Shown: in pieces, positions 18,025-26,362 of the stretch
Layout: each line of letters opens with the position of its first letter
How positions within the stretch are numbered: the first letter of the stretch is position 1
Assembly: GCA_017466685.1 (NCBI GenBank)
Contig: JAFTTS010000045.1
Location: forward strand, 1 to 64,000
Source: Clostridia bacterium
Lineage (GTDB): Bacteria > Bacillota > Clostridia > Oscillospirales > CAG-272
Length of the DNA stretch: 64,000 nucleotides
Reading direction: 5' to 3'
Program-made: the position numbers and the translations under genes
Notes under the pieces: model-generated
The model's input: the letters and a program-made list of their open reading frames with translations, nothing else
Database searches by the model: none
What the model was told of the DNA's origin: nothing

Positions 18025-18380
18025 TTTAGCTCCTCCACCATCGCTTTAAGGCGTGCGATTTCTTCGGATGAAAGCCGTTTTCCCTCAATAAGACAGGCAA
18101 CAAGCTTGTCCGCCGCACCCTCATAAAGCTTATCGATAAGCTCGGAGGTTTCGATCTCCTGCACCTCGCGCTTTGTAACAAGGGCATGACAGAGAAAATT
18201 CGGCTCACTTCGTTTGATCGCATCCTTTGCAATACATTTCTTGATGACTGTATATGTGGTGTTGACGTTCCAGCCGATTTCTTCGCCGAGGATTTCGGCA
18301 ATTTGTTTTGCGGTGGTGTCGCCGTTTTTCCAGAGCACATTCATCACCTTTAATTCGGAATCGAATAATTTTATTGTCAT
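18021..18380 (-). CDS. BlaI/MecI/CopY family transcriptional repressor
   Basis: 119 residues, winged-helix. 'LFDSELKVMNVLWKNGD' and 'GWNVNTTYTVIKKCIAK' are the family DNA-binding signature; the C-terminus is the dimerisation and proteolysis region. It is the first gene of the pair with the M56 sensor peptidase and is preceded by a promoter flanked by three inverted repeats. Known members repress their own operon until the sensor triggers their cleavage. No beta-lactamase is adjacent, so the regulon is probably a cell-envelope one. Confidence 0.93.
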   Translation of the reverse strand: MTIKLFDSELKVMNVLWKNGDTTAKQIAEILGEEIGWNVNTTYTVIKKCIAKDAIKRSEPNFLCHALVTKREVQEIETSELIDKLYEGAADKLVACLIEGKRLSSEEIARLKAMVEELK

Positions 18381-18436
18381 AAAACTCTCCTTTGTTTTGA
18401 CGCTTCACATGGGCGTGCACTCCCACGATCTGCGCC

Positions 18437-18454
18437 ATACTATCATGATAGTAT
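18437..18454. promoter_or_regulatory. Candidate BlaI operator 1 (18-bp perfect palindrome)
   Basis: ATACTATCATGATAGTAT is a perfect palindrome lying at the predicted transcription start of blaI. The TAC/GTA ends match the known style of BlaI/MecI operators. Confidence 0.7.
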
Positions 18455-18458
18455 ATAC

Positions 18459-18487
18459 ATTCTACCACAATAGTATGGATTTGTCAA
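18459..18487 (-). promoter_or_regulatory. Promoter of the blaI-M56 operon
   Basis: Minus-strand TTGACA (18487-18482), 17-bp spacer, TAGAAT (18464-18459). An imperfect dyad (TACCACAATAGTA, 18463-18475) lies inside the promoter, consistent with repression. Confidence 0.8.
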
Positions 18488-18488
18488 T

Positions 18489-18502
18489 ACTACTCGAGTA
18501 GT
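18489..18502. promoter_or_regulatory. Candidate BlaI operator 2 (14-bp perfect palindrome)
   Basis: ACTACTCGAGTAGT, a perfect palindrome directly upstream of the -35 box of the blaI promoter. Confidence 0.6.
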
Positions 18503-18554
18503 TTTTTGAAAAAATTTTTTATCAGCGGCGAAAACGCTCAAATCAAAAGCCGGC

Positions 18555-18589
18555 AAAAAAGGAAAAAGCCGCCATTCAAACCTGCGGCT
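18555..18589 (-). terminator. Intrinsic terminator downstream of spoVM
   Basis: Stem AGCCGC and GCGGCT (18567-18572, 18584-18589), followed on the minus strand by TTTTTCCTTTTTT. It closes the long yicC-to-spoVM minus-strand block. Confidence 0.8.
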
Positions 18590-18601
18590 CTTTCGATATA
18601 T

Positions 18602-18679
18602 TCACTTTTTTCCGATTTTAAAAATTCTTCTGAGAAGCGGAACAAATATCCGCGGTGACTTCATAACAACAACTTTCAT
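18602..18679 (-). CDS. spoVM: Stage V sporulation protein M
   Basis: A 25-codon gene easily missed by gene callers. It encodes MKVVVMKSP followed by RIFVPLLRRIFKIGKK. It has the length, amphipathic-helix pattern, basic C-terminus and Pro9 of Bacillus SpoVM, the small protein that recognises forespore membrane curvature and anchors SpoIVA. The position is also right: in Bacillus subtilis the order is prpC-prkC-rsgA-rpe-thiN-spoVM, and here it lies 82 bp after thiN in the same orientation. AAGGGA is 11 nt upstream of the ATG and a terminator follows. It indicates that the organism can sporulate. Confidence 0.88.
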   Translation of the reverse strand: MKVVVMKSPRIFVPLLRRIFKIGKK

Positions 18680-18761
18680 AAGTATAACATATCCCTTCGT
18701 GAGTGTAATTGGCACGCTTGTTTACTCCTCACTTCAGCATATGCGCATTTTTGCAAGTTTG

Positions 18762-19421
18762 TTAATCACGGCTCTCTATTATGAGCATAACACCGTCACA
18801 AAGCGATATCTCTGCAAAATCCGCAGTTATCTCATTGCTCACGGCATATGAATATTTTCTCGTCAAACGAACACCGTCAAGCGGATAAAACACGCCGCTC
18901 ACCGAAACGCCAAGACAAGCATCCGACAGCGAAACCAGCGACAAATATTTGTATCCCCTCTTAACCGTGATCGAACGGCACTCACCGTCAGCCGAAAGCA
19001 CACGAACAGTATTGCGTCCGTCCGTCATCATGCAGCAAGCACCCCGATCGACGATATATTCAAGCAGAAAGACACTCGAAAGCGTATGGTCAAGTCGTCC
19101 GCCGAGTCCGCCGATTATATAGATGTTCTCTGCTCCGCGCTCAAGGGCTGTGTCAACCGCAAGCTGGGTGTCTGTGTCATCCTTTATCGCGGGAACAATG
19201 ATCTTTTCAAGCGTATCAAGCTCATGCGGCGAGAGTGCGGATTTGTCAAGCGAATCGAGATCACCGAGCAATATGTCGGGAATGATACCGAATCTGCGCG
19301 CCGTAAGATAACCGCTGTCTGCGGCAATTACAAGATCATTGTCCTTTGGTGTGAGAGATAAGTCCGAGAGCGAATCGGCAAACACCGAACCACCCGTGAA
19401 AATATAACAGTCCATGCTCAT
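18762..19421 (-). CDS. thiN: Thiamine diphosphokinase
   Basis: 219 residues from the ATG at 19421, which overlaps the rsgA stop (ATGA); an ATG at 19433 would give 223. The motifs 'DILLGDLDSLDKSAL', 'KDDTDTQLAVDTALERGAE' and 'YIIGGLGGRLDHTLSS' are the family active-site segments. The enzyme transfers pyrophosphate from ATP to thiamine, giving the coenzyme TPP. It is the last large gene in the prpC-prkC-rsgA-thiN block. The rpe gene that separates rsgA and thiN in Bacillus is absent. Confidence 0.92.
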   Translation of the reverse strand: MSMDCYIFTGGSVFADSLSDLSLTPKDNDLVIAADSGYLTARRFGIIPDILLGDLDSLDKSALSPHELDTLEKIIVPAIKDDTDTQLAVDTALERGAENIYIIGGLGGRLDHTLSSVFLLEYIVDRGACCMMTDGRNTVRVLSADGECRSITVKRGYKYLSLVSLSDACLGVSVSGVFYPLDGVRLTRKYSYAVSNEITADFAEISLCDGVMLIIESRD

Positions 19422-20440
19422 TTTTTGTCCCATTTGTGCTTGTTTTTCAGCACTTCGTAAAATTCGAGGTAGCTCTTATGACGCTCGAGCGGTATTTCGC
19501 CTGCTTTGACCGCTTCGATGAGTGCACAGCCATCCTCTTTTGTATGCGTGCATTTTGTGTATTTACAGCAACCGATGTACGGCTCAAACTCGCGGAACAC
19601 ATAAGGCAGATCGTCCTTCGTATAAAAATCGAACTGCACGAAATCAAGCATTCCGAAGCCGGGAGTATCGGCAAGATAACCTGTTGTACCTTCACCGAAC
19701 TGGTGTGCCAGAGGATAAAGCTCAATGTGACGTGTTGTATGACGTCCGCACTCGGTCTTTTGGCTGATCTCACCCGTTGCAAGTCCGAGAGATGGGAAAA
19801 GTCGGTTCATGAGCGTTGACTTTCCAACACCCGATGCACCTGCAAACGCCGAAACCTTATCCGCATTTTCACGTATAAACGCTTCAAGCTCACCGCCGTC
19901 GATTCCAAGTCCCTCTACGAAAACGTGAAAACCGCATTTCCTGTAAATTGAAGCATAATTCTCTGCCGCCTCAGGCGCAAGGTCAGCCTTGGTGATAATT
20001 ATAACGGGCTCTATATGCTTATATTCGGCAATGGTTATCAGCTTGTCAACAGTCGAGAGCGCAGGCTCGGGCTTTGCCGCGGCAACAACGGCGAAGATCA
20101 TATCAAGATTCGCCATCGGAGGACGGATAAGCTCGTTTTTACGAGGAAGCGTTTCTTCGATCATAACACCGCCGCGAGCTTCGTCACGTTTTGTGCGTCC
20201 AGTTCTCGAATCGGCATCGGACGCCATGGCAAGCTCGGTGTCAACGCGTATCATAACGTCATCGCCGACGAGCAGTGTCAGCTTTTCATGACGAAAAACA
20301 CCGCGTGCCTTACAAAGCAAAGTGTCCGCTTCGAGCTTCATACCAACACCGCGAAGCATATCGGCATCACTGCGGCTTATACGAATTTCATATATACCGC
20401 CGACACCCTTGATTATTTTACCTTTAAGCTTAAGCTCCAT
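19418..20440 (-). CDS. rsgA: Ribosome small subunit-dependent GTPase A
   Basis: 340 residues. It has an N-terminal OB domain ('GVGGIYEIRIS'). The circularly permuted GTPase domain has 'IITKADL' (G4) before 'GASGVGKSTLMNRLFP' (G1) and 'DTPGFGML' (G3), and there is a C-terminal zinc knuckle ('CCKYTKCTHTKEDGC'). It checks late 30S subunit maturation. It starts 6 bp after prkC, matching the conserved kinase-GTPase pairing. Confidence 0.95.
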   Translation of the reverse strand: MELKLKGKIIKGVGGIYEIRISRSDADMLRGVGMKLEADTLLCKARGVFRHEKLTLLVGDDVMIRVDTELAMASDADSRTGRTKRDEARGGVMIEETLPRKNELIRPPMANLDMIFAVVAAAKPEPALSTVDKLITIAEYKHIEPVIIITKADLAPEAAENYASIYRKCGFHVFVEGLGIDGGELEAFIRENADKVSAFAGASGVGKSTLMNRLFPSLGLATGEISQKTECGRHTTRHIELYPLAHQFGEGTTGYLADTPGFGMLDFVQFDFYTKDDLPYVFREFEPYIGCCKYTKCTHTKEDGCALIEAVKAGEIPLERHKSYLEFYEVLKNKHKWDKK

Positions 20441-20446
20441 CGGATA

Positions 20447-22306
20447 TCACTCTTCTCCGGTGTCATTGACTGAACCACCTAAAATTGCGTCAAGCAGTTC
20501 TTCCATTGCTTCGTCGGAATCGTCCGGGATATTGTCGGAACTGTCAGTGCTGTCAAGCGGAGCATCAACAGTCTCGTCATCCGCGGTTGTTTCCTCGGTT
20601 TCAACAATAAACGGTCCCTTACTCATAACAAAGTCAATCTTCGTTCCGCTGGGCACCTGCTGCTCCTGAGAAACAGTCTGACTGATAACTCTGCCTGCTT
20701 CAACGCTTTCGTTATATTCCTCGGAAACATAACCGAGCTGCAGTCCGCGTTCGGCAAGCAGCGCCATAACTTCACTTTCTGTGCAATTGGTGAAATACGG
20801 AACCACTGTGTATTCAATATCCTGACCGCTGCTGACATAAATCGTGACGTGACTGCCGCCTTCAAGTATTGTACCGGGCTCGGGATCGGTGCGGATAACA
20901 TAGCCGGGGCTTATAATATCATGCGGCTCTTTTACAATGATCGGAATAAGCCCGAGATTCTTGACCGCAATTTCCGCCGTACGTGAATCATCATACTGAT
21001 AATCGGGAAGCTCACAGGTCGTTGCACCCTTGCTTACTTTAAGCGTAAGCTCACATTTCTGATTTTTAGCAGGATCGATCTTTCGCTTTTCATCGGGGAG
21101 CGGATCCTGTCCGATAATTTGATTCTGCGGATATTTGGCATCGTATATATACTCAACCTCGACATTGTAATTACCCTTTTCAAGCTCTGCTTCAAAGTCT
21201 TCACTGTAAAAGCTGTCGATAAACTTGGGAATGACGATCTGCTCTGAGGTATCGTTTGCCAAGCTGTCTCCAAGCTTCGTAAAAACAACAACGGCACTGA
21301 TTATGAAAACGATCAGGAACGAGCTCGCAACACCTGCAACGACCGGGAACATCGAACGGCTTGCACGCGTCGGTCTCGTAAGCTTCTTAACATTATCGGG
21401 CATAGCCTGTCCACCCTCTGAAGACATATCGGAGGTGGTTTCGGTCTTGGGCATCTTGAAAACAGTTCTCGGATTATTCTTAACCTGAGCTAAGTGACGA
21501 AGCATCTGTGCCGCACTCTGGAAACGGTTATCGGGATTTTTCTCCATCGCGCCCATTATGATCTGTTCAAGTCCGAGAGGCAGTGAATCATTAAGCTCAC
21601 GAGGCGGACGCGGACGGTTTTTAACCTGCATTATCGCAACGGTTACAGGGCTGTCCGCAACAAACGGAAGCTTACCGGTCGCCATTTCGTACATGGTTAC
21701 GCCGAGCGAATAAATGTCACTTCTGCGGTCGATCTTCTTGCCGCTTGCCTGCTCGGGACTAATATAGAATACCGTACCGATAGCCTTGTCCGTCATGGTT
21801 ACGGTTTCCGCATTTGGCAGCTTTGCGATACCGAAGTCCGCAACCTTTATCGAGCCGTTTTTGAGCATCATGATATTCTGCGGCTTGATGTCACGGTGGA
21901 CAACGCCTTTCTGATGTGCATGATCGAGAGCTAAAAGTATCTGCTCTGTGATGCTCATTATTTCATTAAAGCTGAGAGTTCCTTTCTTTAAAATGTAATT
22001 TTTCAGAGTGATACCCTCAACAAGCTCCATTACGATATATTTGAGCGAATCCTTAACGGAAACATCGTAAATATTAACGATATTCGGATGAGAAAGCATC
22101 GCAACCGCTTTACTTTCGTTAATGAAACGCTTAACCGACTGAACGTCATTGTTGATCTCATCCTTGAGCATTTTAACGGCAACATTACGGCGCATGAGAA
22201 GATCGGTCGCCTCGAAAACGACGGCCATACCGCCGATGCCGATAACTTTAATGATTCTGTAACGTTTGTCGAAAACCTGTCCGACATATCTTTCAAACTG
22301 ATCCAT
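20447..22306 (-). CDS. prkC: PASTA-domain Ser/Thr protein kinase PrkC
   Basis: 619 residues. A cytoplasmic kinase (about 1-280) has 'GIGGMAVVFEA', catalytic Lys in 'VAVKMLKDE', 'VHRDIKPQNIMML' and 'VADFGIAKLP', followed by a juxtamembrane linker. A transmembrane helix ('VVAGVASSFLIVFIISAVVV', about 325-345) precedes three extracellular PASTA repeats to about residue 575 and an acidic Asp/Ser/Thr-rich tail. PASTA domains bind peptidoglycan fragments or lipid II, so the kinase links cell-wall state to growth and, in Bacillus, spore germination. It starts 2 nt after its phosphatase partner. Confidence 0.95.
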   Translation of the reverse strand: MDQFERYVGQVFDKRYRIIKVIGIGGMAVVFEATDLLMRRNVAVKMLKDEINNDVQSVKRFINESKAVAMLSHPNIVNIYDVSVKDSLKYIVMELVEGITLKNYILKKGTLSFNEIMSITEQILLALDHAHQKGVVHRDIKPQNIMMLKNGSIKVADFGIAKLPNAETVTMTDKAIGTVFYISPEQASGKKIDRRSDIYSLGVTMYEMATGKLPFVADSPVTVAIMQVKNRPRPPRELNDSLPLGLEQIIMGAMEKNPDNRFQSAAQMLRHLAQVKNNPRTVFKMPKTETTSDMSSEGGQAMPDNVKKLTRPTRASRSMFPVVAGVASSFLIVFIISAVVVFTKLGDSLANDTSEQIVIPKFIDSFYSEDFEAELEKGNYNVEVEYIYDAKYPQNQIIGQDPLPDEKRKIDPAKNQKCELTLKVSKGATTCELPDYQYDDSRTAEIAVKNLGLIPIIVKEPHDIISPGYVIRTDPEPGTILEGGSHVTIYVSSGQDIEYTVVPYFTNCTESEVMALLAERGLQLGYVSEEYNESVEAGRVISQTVSQEQQVPSGTKIDFVMSKGPFIVETEETTADDETVDAPLDSTDSSDNIPDDSDEAMEELLDAILGGSVNDTGEE

Positions 22307-22308
22307 AA

Positions 22309-23112
22309 TTACCGCTCCTTTATATATTTTACAAGTACCGCGGTTATATTGTCTGTTCCGCCGGCGTCGTTGGCAGCTTTTATGAGGCGATCTGTTTTAT
22401 CGCAAAGCTCCGATTCAATATCTGTAACGAGTTCAATATCAAGATCTGAGGAGATCATAGCGTATATGTCCTCGGGCATAAGCAGACCGGAAAGTCCGTC
22501 CGAGCAAAGAAGTAAGTAAGCGACGTCAAGCTCCGAAAGATCGACGGAGAAAATGTCCGATTCAATTTCGGATGCAATTCCGACAGCGCGTGTGATACGG
22601 TTGCGGAAAGGATGGTTTCTCGCTTCCTCGACGCTGACTGTGCCGCTGTCAATAAGATGCTGAACATAAGAATGGTCGTGAGTAATCTGAGTGATCGTAT
22701 TATTCGAAATTAAATAGAGACGGCTGTCTCCGATATTGATAACGTAAACCATATTGTCGCAGAAAAGCGCGCCGACAAGCGTAGTACCCATACCCTGATA
22801 CTCGGGCGAGGTCTGCGCAAGGTCATATACTGCTTTGTTAGCGTCACGTGCGGCATCATCGAGAATAACACAAGCATCGTCACTTGTAAGCGAGATTTTG
22901 CCGCCGCGGCCCGTTTTTGCCTTTGCATACTTGACAACATTCTCAACAAATGCATCAATCGCCTGTTTGCTTGCGACGTTACCGCTTTTAGCACCGCCCA
23001 TACCGTCACAAACGACACAGAGCGTTGCATTTTTGCATACGGGACGGATAATGTAACTATCCTGATTTTCCGTACGCATCATACCGACATCACTTTTACC
23101 GAAAAAATTCAT
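22309..23112 (-). CDS. prpC: PP2C-family Ser/Thr phosphatase (PrpC/Stp1)
   Basis: 267 residues with PP2C motifs 'GMMRTENQDSYII', 'CVVCDGMGGAKSGNVASKQ', 'GMGTTLVGALF', 'INIGDSRLYL' and 'LLCSDGLSGLL'; the metal-binding Asp residues are present. It dephosphorylates PrkC and its targets. The start codon is 12-13 nt from the nearest ribosome binding site (AAGGAGAGGA), longer than usual. A small hairpin (TTGGGG and CCCCAA, 23133-23149) abuts that site and may modulate translation. A 122-bp gap separates it from rlmN. Confidence 0.94.
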   Translation of the reverse strand: MNFFGKSDVGMMRTENQDSYIIRPVCKNATLCVVCDGMGGAKSGNVASKQAIDAFVENVVKYAKAKTGRGGKISLTSDDACVILDDAARDANKAVYDLAQTSPEYQGMGTTLVGALFCDNMVYVINIGDSRLYLISNNTITQITHDHSYVQHLIDSGTVSVEEARNHPFRNRITRAVGIASEIESDIFSVDLSELDVAYLLLCSDGLSGLLMPEDIYAMISSDLDIELVTDIESELCDKTDRLIKAANDAGGTDNITAVLVKYIKER

Positions 23113-23234
23113 TTATACGATCATTCCTCTCCTTGGGGCAGTTCCCCAAACGGTTAATACGAGCATCTTACATTTATATTAATATAACGATACAGTACAA
23201 AAAAGAATAAAATTTCAAAAAGCCGCGAACAGTT

Positions 23235-24317
23235 TTATTCGTCTGCCTCACTGTCCGCTTTCAATTTAGCGCGTCGAAGCTGACCGCAGGAAGCGTTGAT
23301 ATCTCCTCCAAGCTTACGTCTGACGGTTGCATTGACGCCGAGCGAATTAAGTATTTCACAGAATTTCTTGACCGCGTCACCGCTTGAACGCGAAAATCCG
23401 CTCTCCTCAACCTCATTTACAGGGATGAGATTAACGTGTATCGGAAACGGCTTTGATGAGCGGTAAAGTCCGTGCTTCAAGGTGTGTGCGAGACGCTTGG
23501 CATATTCGGGCGAATCGTTCTTTCCCGCAATAAGCGTATACTCAAACGAAATACGCCGTCCCGTTGCCGCGAAGTAACGACGGCAGGCATCAAGCAACGA
23601 TTCTATGTTCCATTTATTATTAACCGGCATTATTGATGAACGGGTTTCGTCATCCGCCGCGTGAAGTGAGATCGAAAGGGTTATCTGAAGATCATGCCGT
23701 GCAAGCTCGTCAATCTTATCAACAAGTCCGCAGGTTGAAAGCGAAATGTGTCTTGAGCCGATATTAAGTCCCGAAGGATCACCGACAAGGCTCAAAAATT
23801 TGAGTGTATTATCAAAATTATCAAGCGGCTCACCGATACCCATCATAACTATATTCGAAATACGCTCACCCATATCACGCTGGGCGGCAATAACCTGACC
23901 GAGCAGTTCAGCGGGAGAGAGTCGTCTTACAAGTCCACCGATGGTCGAAGCGCAGAATTTGCACCCCATCGGACAGCCGACCTCGCTTGATATACAGATG
24001 GTGTTTCCGTGCTTATAACGCATGAAAACGCTCTCAATAACATTTCCGTCGTGAAGTCCGAAAAGATACTTCACCGTTCCGTCGAGCTTTGAAACCAATT
24101 TTTGTTCAACACTCGGGAAATCGACAAGTGCAGTCTCTGAAAGTTTTTCACGGAGTTTTTTTGAAATATCGGTCATGCCGTCTATTGAAACGCCGCGGTG
24201 CATCCAGGAAAAAACCTGCTTTGCGCGGTATTTCGGCTCACCGAGCAAGCATAAAAATTCTTCAAGCTCGGGAATATTCATCGAAAGAAGATCGGCTTTG
24301 CCGTTTACAGTCAACAT
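23235..24317 (-). CDS. rlmN: Dual-specificity 23S rRNA / tRNA adenine-C2 methyltransferase
   Basis: 360 residues, radical SAM. The CX3CX2C cluster is 'GCPMGCKFCASTIGG'; 'MGIGEPLDNFDN' and the C-terminal catalytic Cys in 'GGDINASCGQLRRAK' are conserved. It methylates A2503 of 23S rRNA and A37 of some tRNAs through a Cys-linked intermediate. An intact Cys pair argues for RlmN; Cfr is less likely in this housekeeping context. It starts 9 bp after rsmB. Confidence 0.95.
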   Translation of the reverse strand: MLTVNGKADLLSMNIPELEEFLCLLGEPKYRAKQVFSWMHRGVSIDGMTDISKKLREKLSETALVDFPSVEQKLVSKLDGTVKYLFGLHDGNVIESVFMRYKHGNTICISSEVGCPMGCKFCASTIGGLVRRLSPAELLGQVIAAQRDMGERISNIVMMGIGEPLDNFDNTLKFLSLVGDPSGLNIGSRHISLSTCGLVDKIDELARHDLQITLSISLHAADDETRSSIMPVNNKWNIESLLDACRRYFAATGRRISFEYTLIAGKNDSPEYAKRLAHTLKHGLYRSSKPFPIHVNLIPVNEVEESGFSRSSGDAVKKFCEILNSLGVNATVRRKLGGDINASCGQLRRAKLKADSEADE

Positions 24318-24326
24318 AATCTATCC

Positions 24327-25655
24327 TTATTTTTTACGAAGTTTGGCAACAAAGAAACCGTCCGTACCGTGTAGATTCGGAAGCAGAGTCAGCATACCGT
24401 CCGCACTTTCAAGCGTACCAATACTGAAATCCTCCGGGGAAAATTCGCTGTTTCCTTCAAGAAATCGCTTAACGACCGCTTCATTTTCCGCTTTGTTGAG
24501 CGTGCACGTTGAATAACACAGCACTCCGCCACTCTTAACATATGCCGCCGAGTTTGAGAGTATCGCATACTGAATCTCGGGAAGTCTGTTTATTTCCTCG
24601 TCGGATTTATAACGTATCTCGGGCTTCTTCGCGATAACACCGAGTCCCGAGCAAGGCACGTCACAAATAACGGTATCTGCCGATGAAACAAGAGCCTCAT
24701 CACGCTTCGAACCATTCTTTTCTGCGGTTCCTATTATATTTATACCAAGCCGCTTTGCGCCCGAGTCAACAAGGGAAAGCTTGTTTTTATGAAGATCGAA
24801 GCTCATAACACGGCCACGGTTTTCCATAAGTATCGCCGCCGAGAAGCTTTTTCCTCCCGGGCAGGCACAGGTGTCTATAAGAACTGTATCGGGTTTCGGG
24901 GATGCTGCAAGCACGGCTATTTGTGACGCTTCGTCCTGAATATAGACGTGCCCGTCGGAAATAAGTTCCGAAACCTCCTTTGGCAGTGTCTTTTTGGTAA
25001 GACGTACACCAAACGGCGAATAGCTCGTCGGTACTGCATCAATACCCTTTTCGGTAAGCCTTGCGAGAAGCTCGTCACGTGATATTTTCAGCGTATTCAC
25101 CCGAAGCGTTACATCGGGATGCACCTCAAACGCCGAAAGTACAGCTTCAACATCGGAAACCGACTCTGCAAGCACCGAGAGCACATCCTCACCGCAGGAA
25201 TATCGCACAGAAAGATAATCAGGCGAACCCTCGCTCGGATACGGTAAATTATTCTTACCCATAGTACGCAGAAAACCGCGCAGAAGTGCATTTATAAACG
25301 ATGCGGCACGAGGTGCATTTCTTTTTGCAAGATTTACGGTTTCGTTAACTGCCGCGCTGTCGGGTATACGGTCAAGCCATATAAGCTGATAGAGTCCCAT
25401 CCGAAGAAGAGTTATAACCTCTGGATCGAGCTTGTCTATCGGCTTTGATGAAAGCTTTCCGATTATATGGTCAAGCGTGATTTTCCGCTCGATAACGCCG
25501 TAAACAAGAGTTGTATAAAGTCCCCTGTCTGCTCCCTCAAGCGAGAAACGCTTTATTGACGAATCAATTTCGAGGCTCGAATATTTTTTATCGCGTTCGC
25601 AGAGTATAAGCGAACGGTAAGCCGCTTCACGGGCAGTGTGTTTTTTCTTTTCCAT
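24327..25655 (-). CDS. rsmB: 16S rRNA (cytosine-C5)-methyltransferase RsmB
   Basis: 442 residues. The N-terminal NusB-like RNA-binding domain (about 1-140) precedes a Rossmann methyltransferase with 'DTCACPGGKSFSAA', 'VICDVPCSGLGVIAKK' and the catalytic Cys in 'LCYSTCTLNKAENEAVV'. It methylates C967 of 16S rRNA. The start codon directly abuts the stop of the zinc peptidase gene. Confidence 0.95.
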   Translation of the reverse strand: MEKKKHTAREAAYRSLILCERDKKYSSLEIDSSIKRFSLEGADRGLYTTLVYGVIERKITLDHIIGKLSSKPIDKLDPEVITLLRMGLYQLIWLDRIPDSAAVNETVNLAKRNAPRAASFINALLRGFLRTMGKNNLPYPSEGSPDYLSVRYSCGEDVLSVLAESVSDVEAVLSAFEVHPDVTLRVNTLKISRDELLARLTEKGIDAVPTSYSPFGVRLTKKTLPKEVSELISDGHVYIQDEASQIAVLAASPKPDTVLIDTCACPGGKSFSAAILMENRGRVMSFDLHKNKLSLVDSGAKRLGINIIGTAEKNGSKRDEALVSSADTVICDVPCSGLGVIAKKPEIRYKSDEEINRLPEIQYAILSNSAAYVKSGGVLCYSTCTLNKAENEAVVKRFLEGNSEFSPEDFSIGTLESADGMLTLLPNLHGTDGFFVAKLRKK

Positions 25656-26351
25656 TTATCTTCGTCTGTCCGAGCGTTTTGCAAGAAGGAACAATCTTAT
25701 AAGGTTAGCAAGCGAAACAGCGAGTGCCGCAACATATGTCAGTGCCGCAGCCGTTAAGACCTTGCGTGCGCTTTTAAGCTCGTCCTTATCAAGCTGTCCC
25801 GATGAGGTTAAAGCCGTCATTGCACGTGAGCTTGCGTTAAATTCAACGGGAAGCGTTACAAGCTGAAACACCGTCGATAAACCAAACGCAATAACACCGA
25901 CATACGCAAGCGTCGGATATGATAAGAGTATACCGAGAAGCACAAGCGGCACAGCAAGGTTTGAACCGATATTCGTGATCGGTATTATCGCCGAACGAAG
26001 CTTCATCGGAGAATATCCGACTGCATACTGAACCGCATGACCTGCCTCATGTGCGGCAACACCTATCGCGGCGGCGTTTCTCTGTGAATGCACCGTATCG
26101 GAAAGATAAACGGTGTTATCCTTGGGATTGAAGTGGTCTGTGAGATCACCCTTAACCTGTGCGATACGAACATGGTGAAGTCCGTTTGCATCAAGTATCT
26201 GTCTTGCCGCGTCAAAACCGCTCATACCGCGCTTTGAAGCAACCTTTGCGTATTTTTTAAATGTTCCCTGAACGTTCATCTGCGCCCAAAACGCAAATAT
26301 AACCGCAGGAAGAACGAGTACAAGATATGTTACATCTATACCGTAAAACAT
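25656..26351 (-). CDS. YugP-like membrane zinc metallopeptidase
   Basis: 231 residues with a transmembrane helix at the N-terminus ('YLVLVLPAVIFAFWA') and two or three more toward the C-terminus. The catalytic motif is 'IGVAAHEAGHAVQYAVG' (HEAGH), preceded by the family segment 'KDNTVYLSDTVHSQRNAAA'. This is the Zn_peptidase_2 group; its substrate is unknown. In Firmicutes it often sits in this fmt-rsmB neighbourhood, as here. Confidence 0.9.
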   Translation of the reverse strand: MFYGIDVTYLVLVLPAVIFAFWAQMNVQGTFKKYAKVASKRGMSGFDAARQILDANGLHHVRIAQVKGDLTDHFNPKDNTVYLSDTVHSQRNAAAIGVAAHEAGHAVQYAVGYSPMKLRSAIIPITNIGSNLAVPLVLLGILLSYPTLAYVGVIAFGLSTVFQLVTLPVEFNASSRAMTALTSSGQLDKDELKSARKVLTAAALTYVAALAVSLANLIRLFLLAKRSDRRR

Positions 26352-26362
26352 TATAATTCCTC

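Noticed and set aside
18680-18761. Sigma-E promoter for spoVM
   Set aside because: A CATATG-type element is present but -35 spacing and sequence do not match the sigma-E consensus well enough to call.
23235-24317. Cfr-type antibiotic-resistance methyltransferase
   Set aside because: Gene order and motifs fit housekeeping RlmN between rsmB and prpC.
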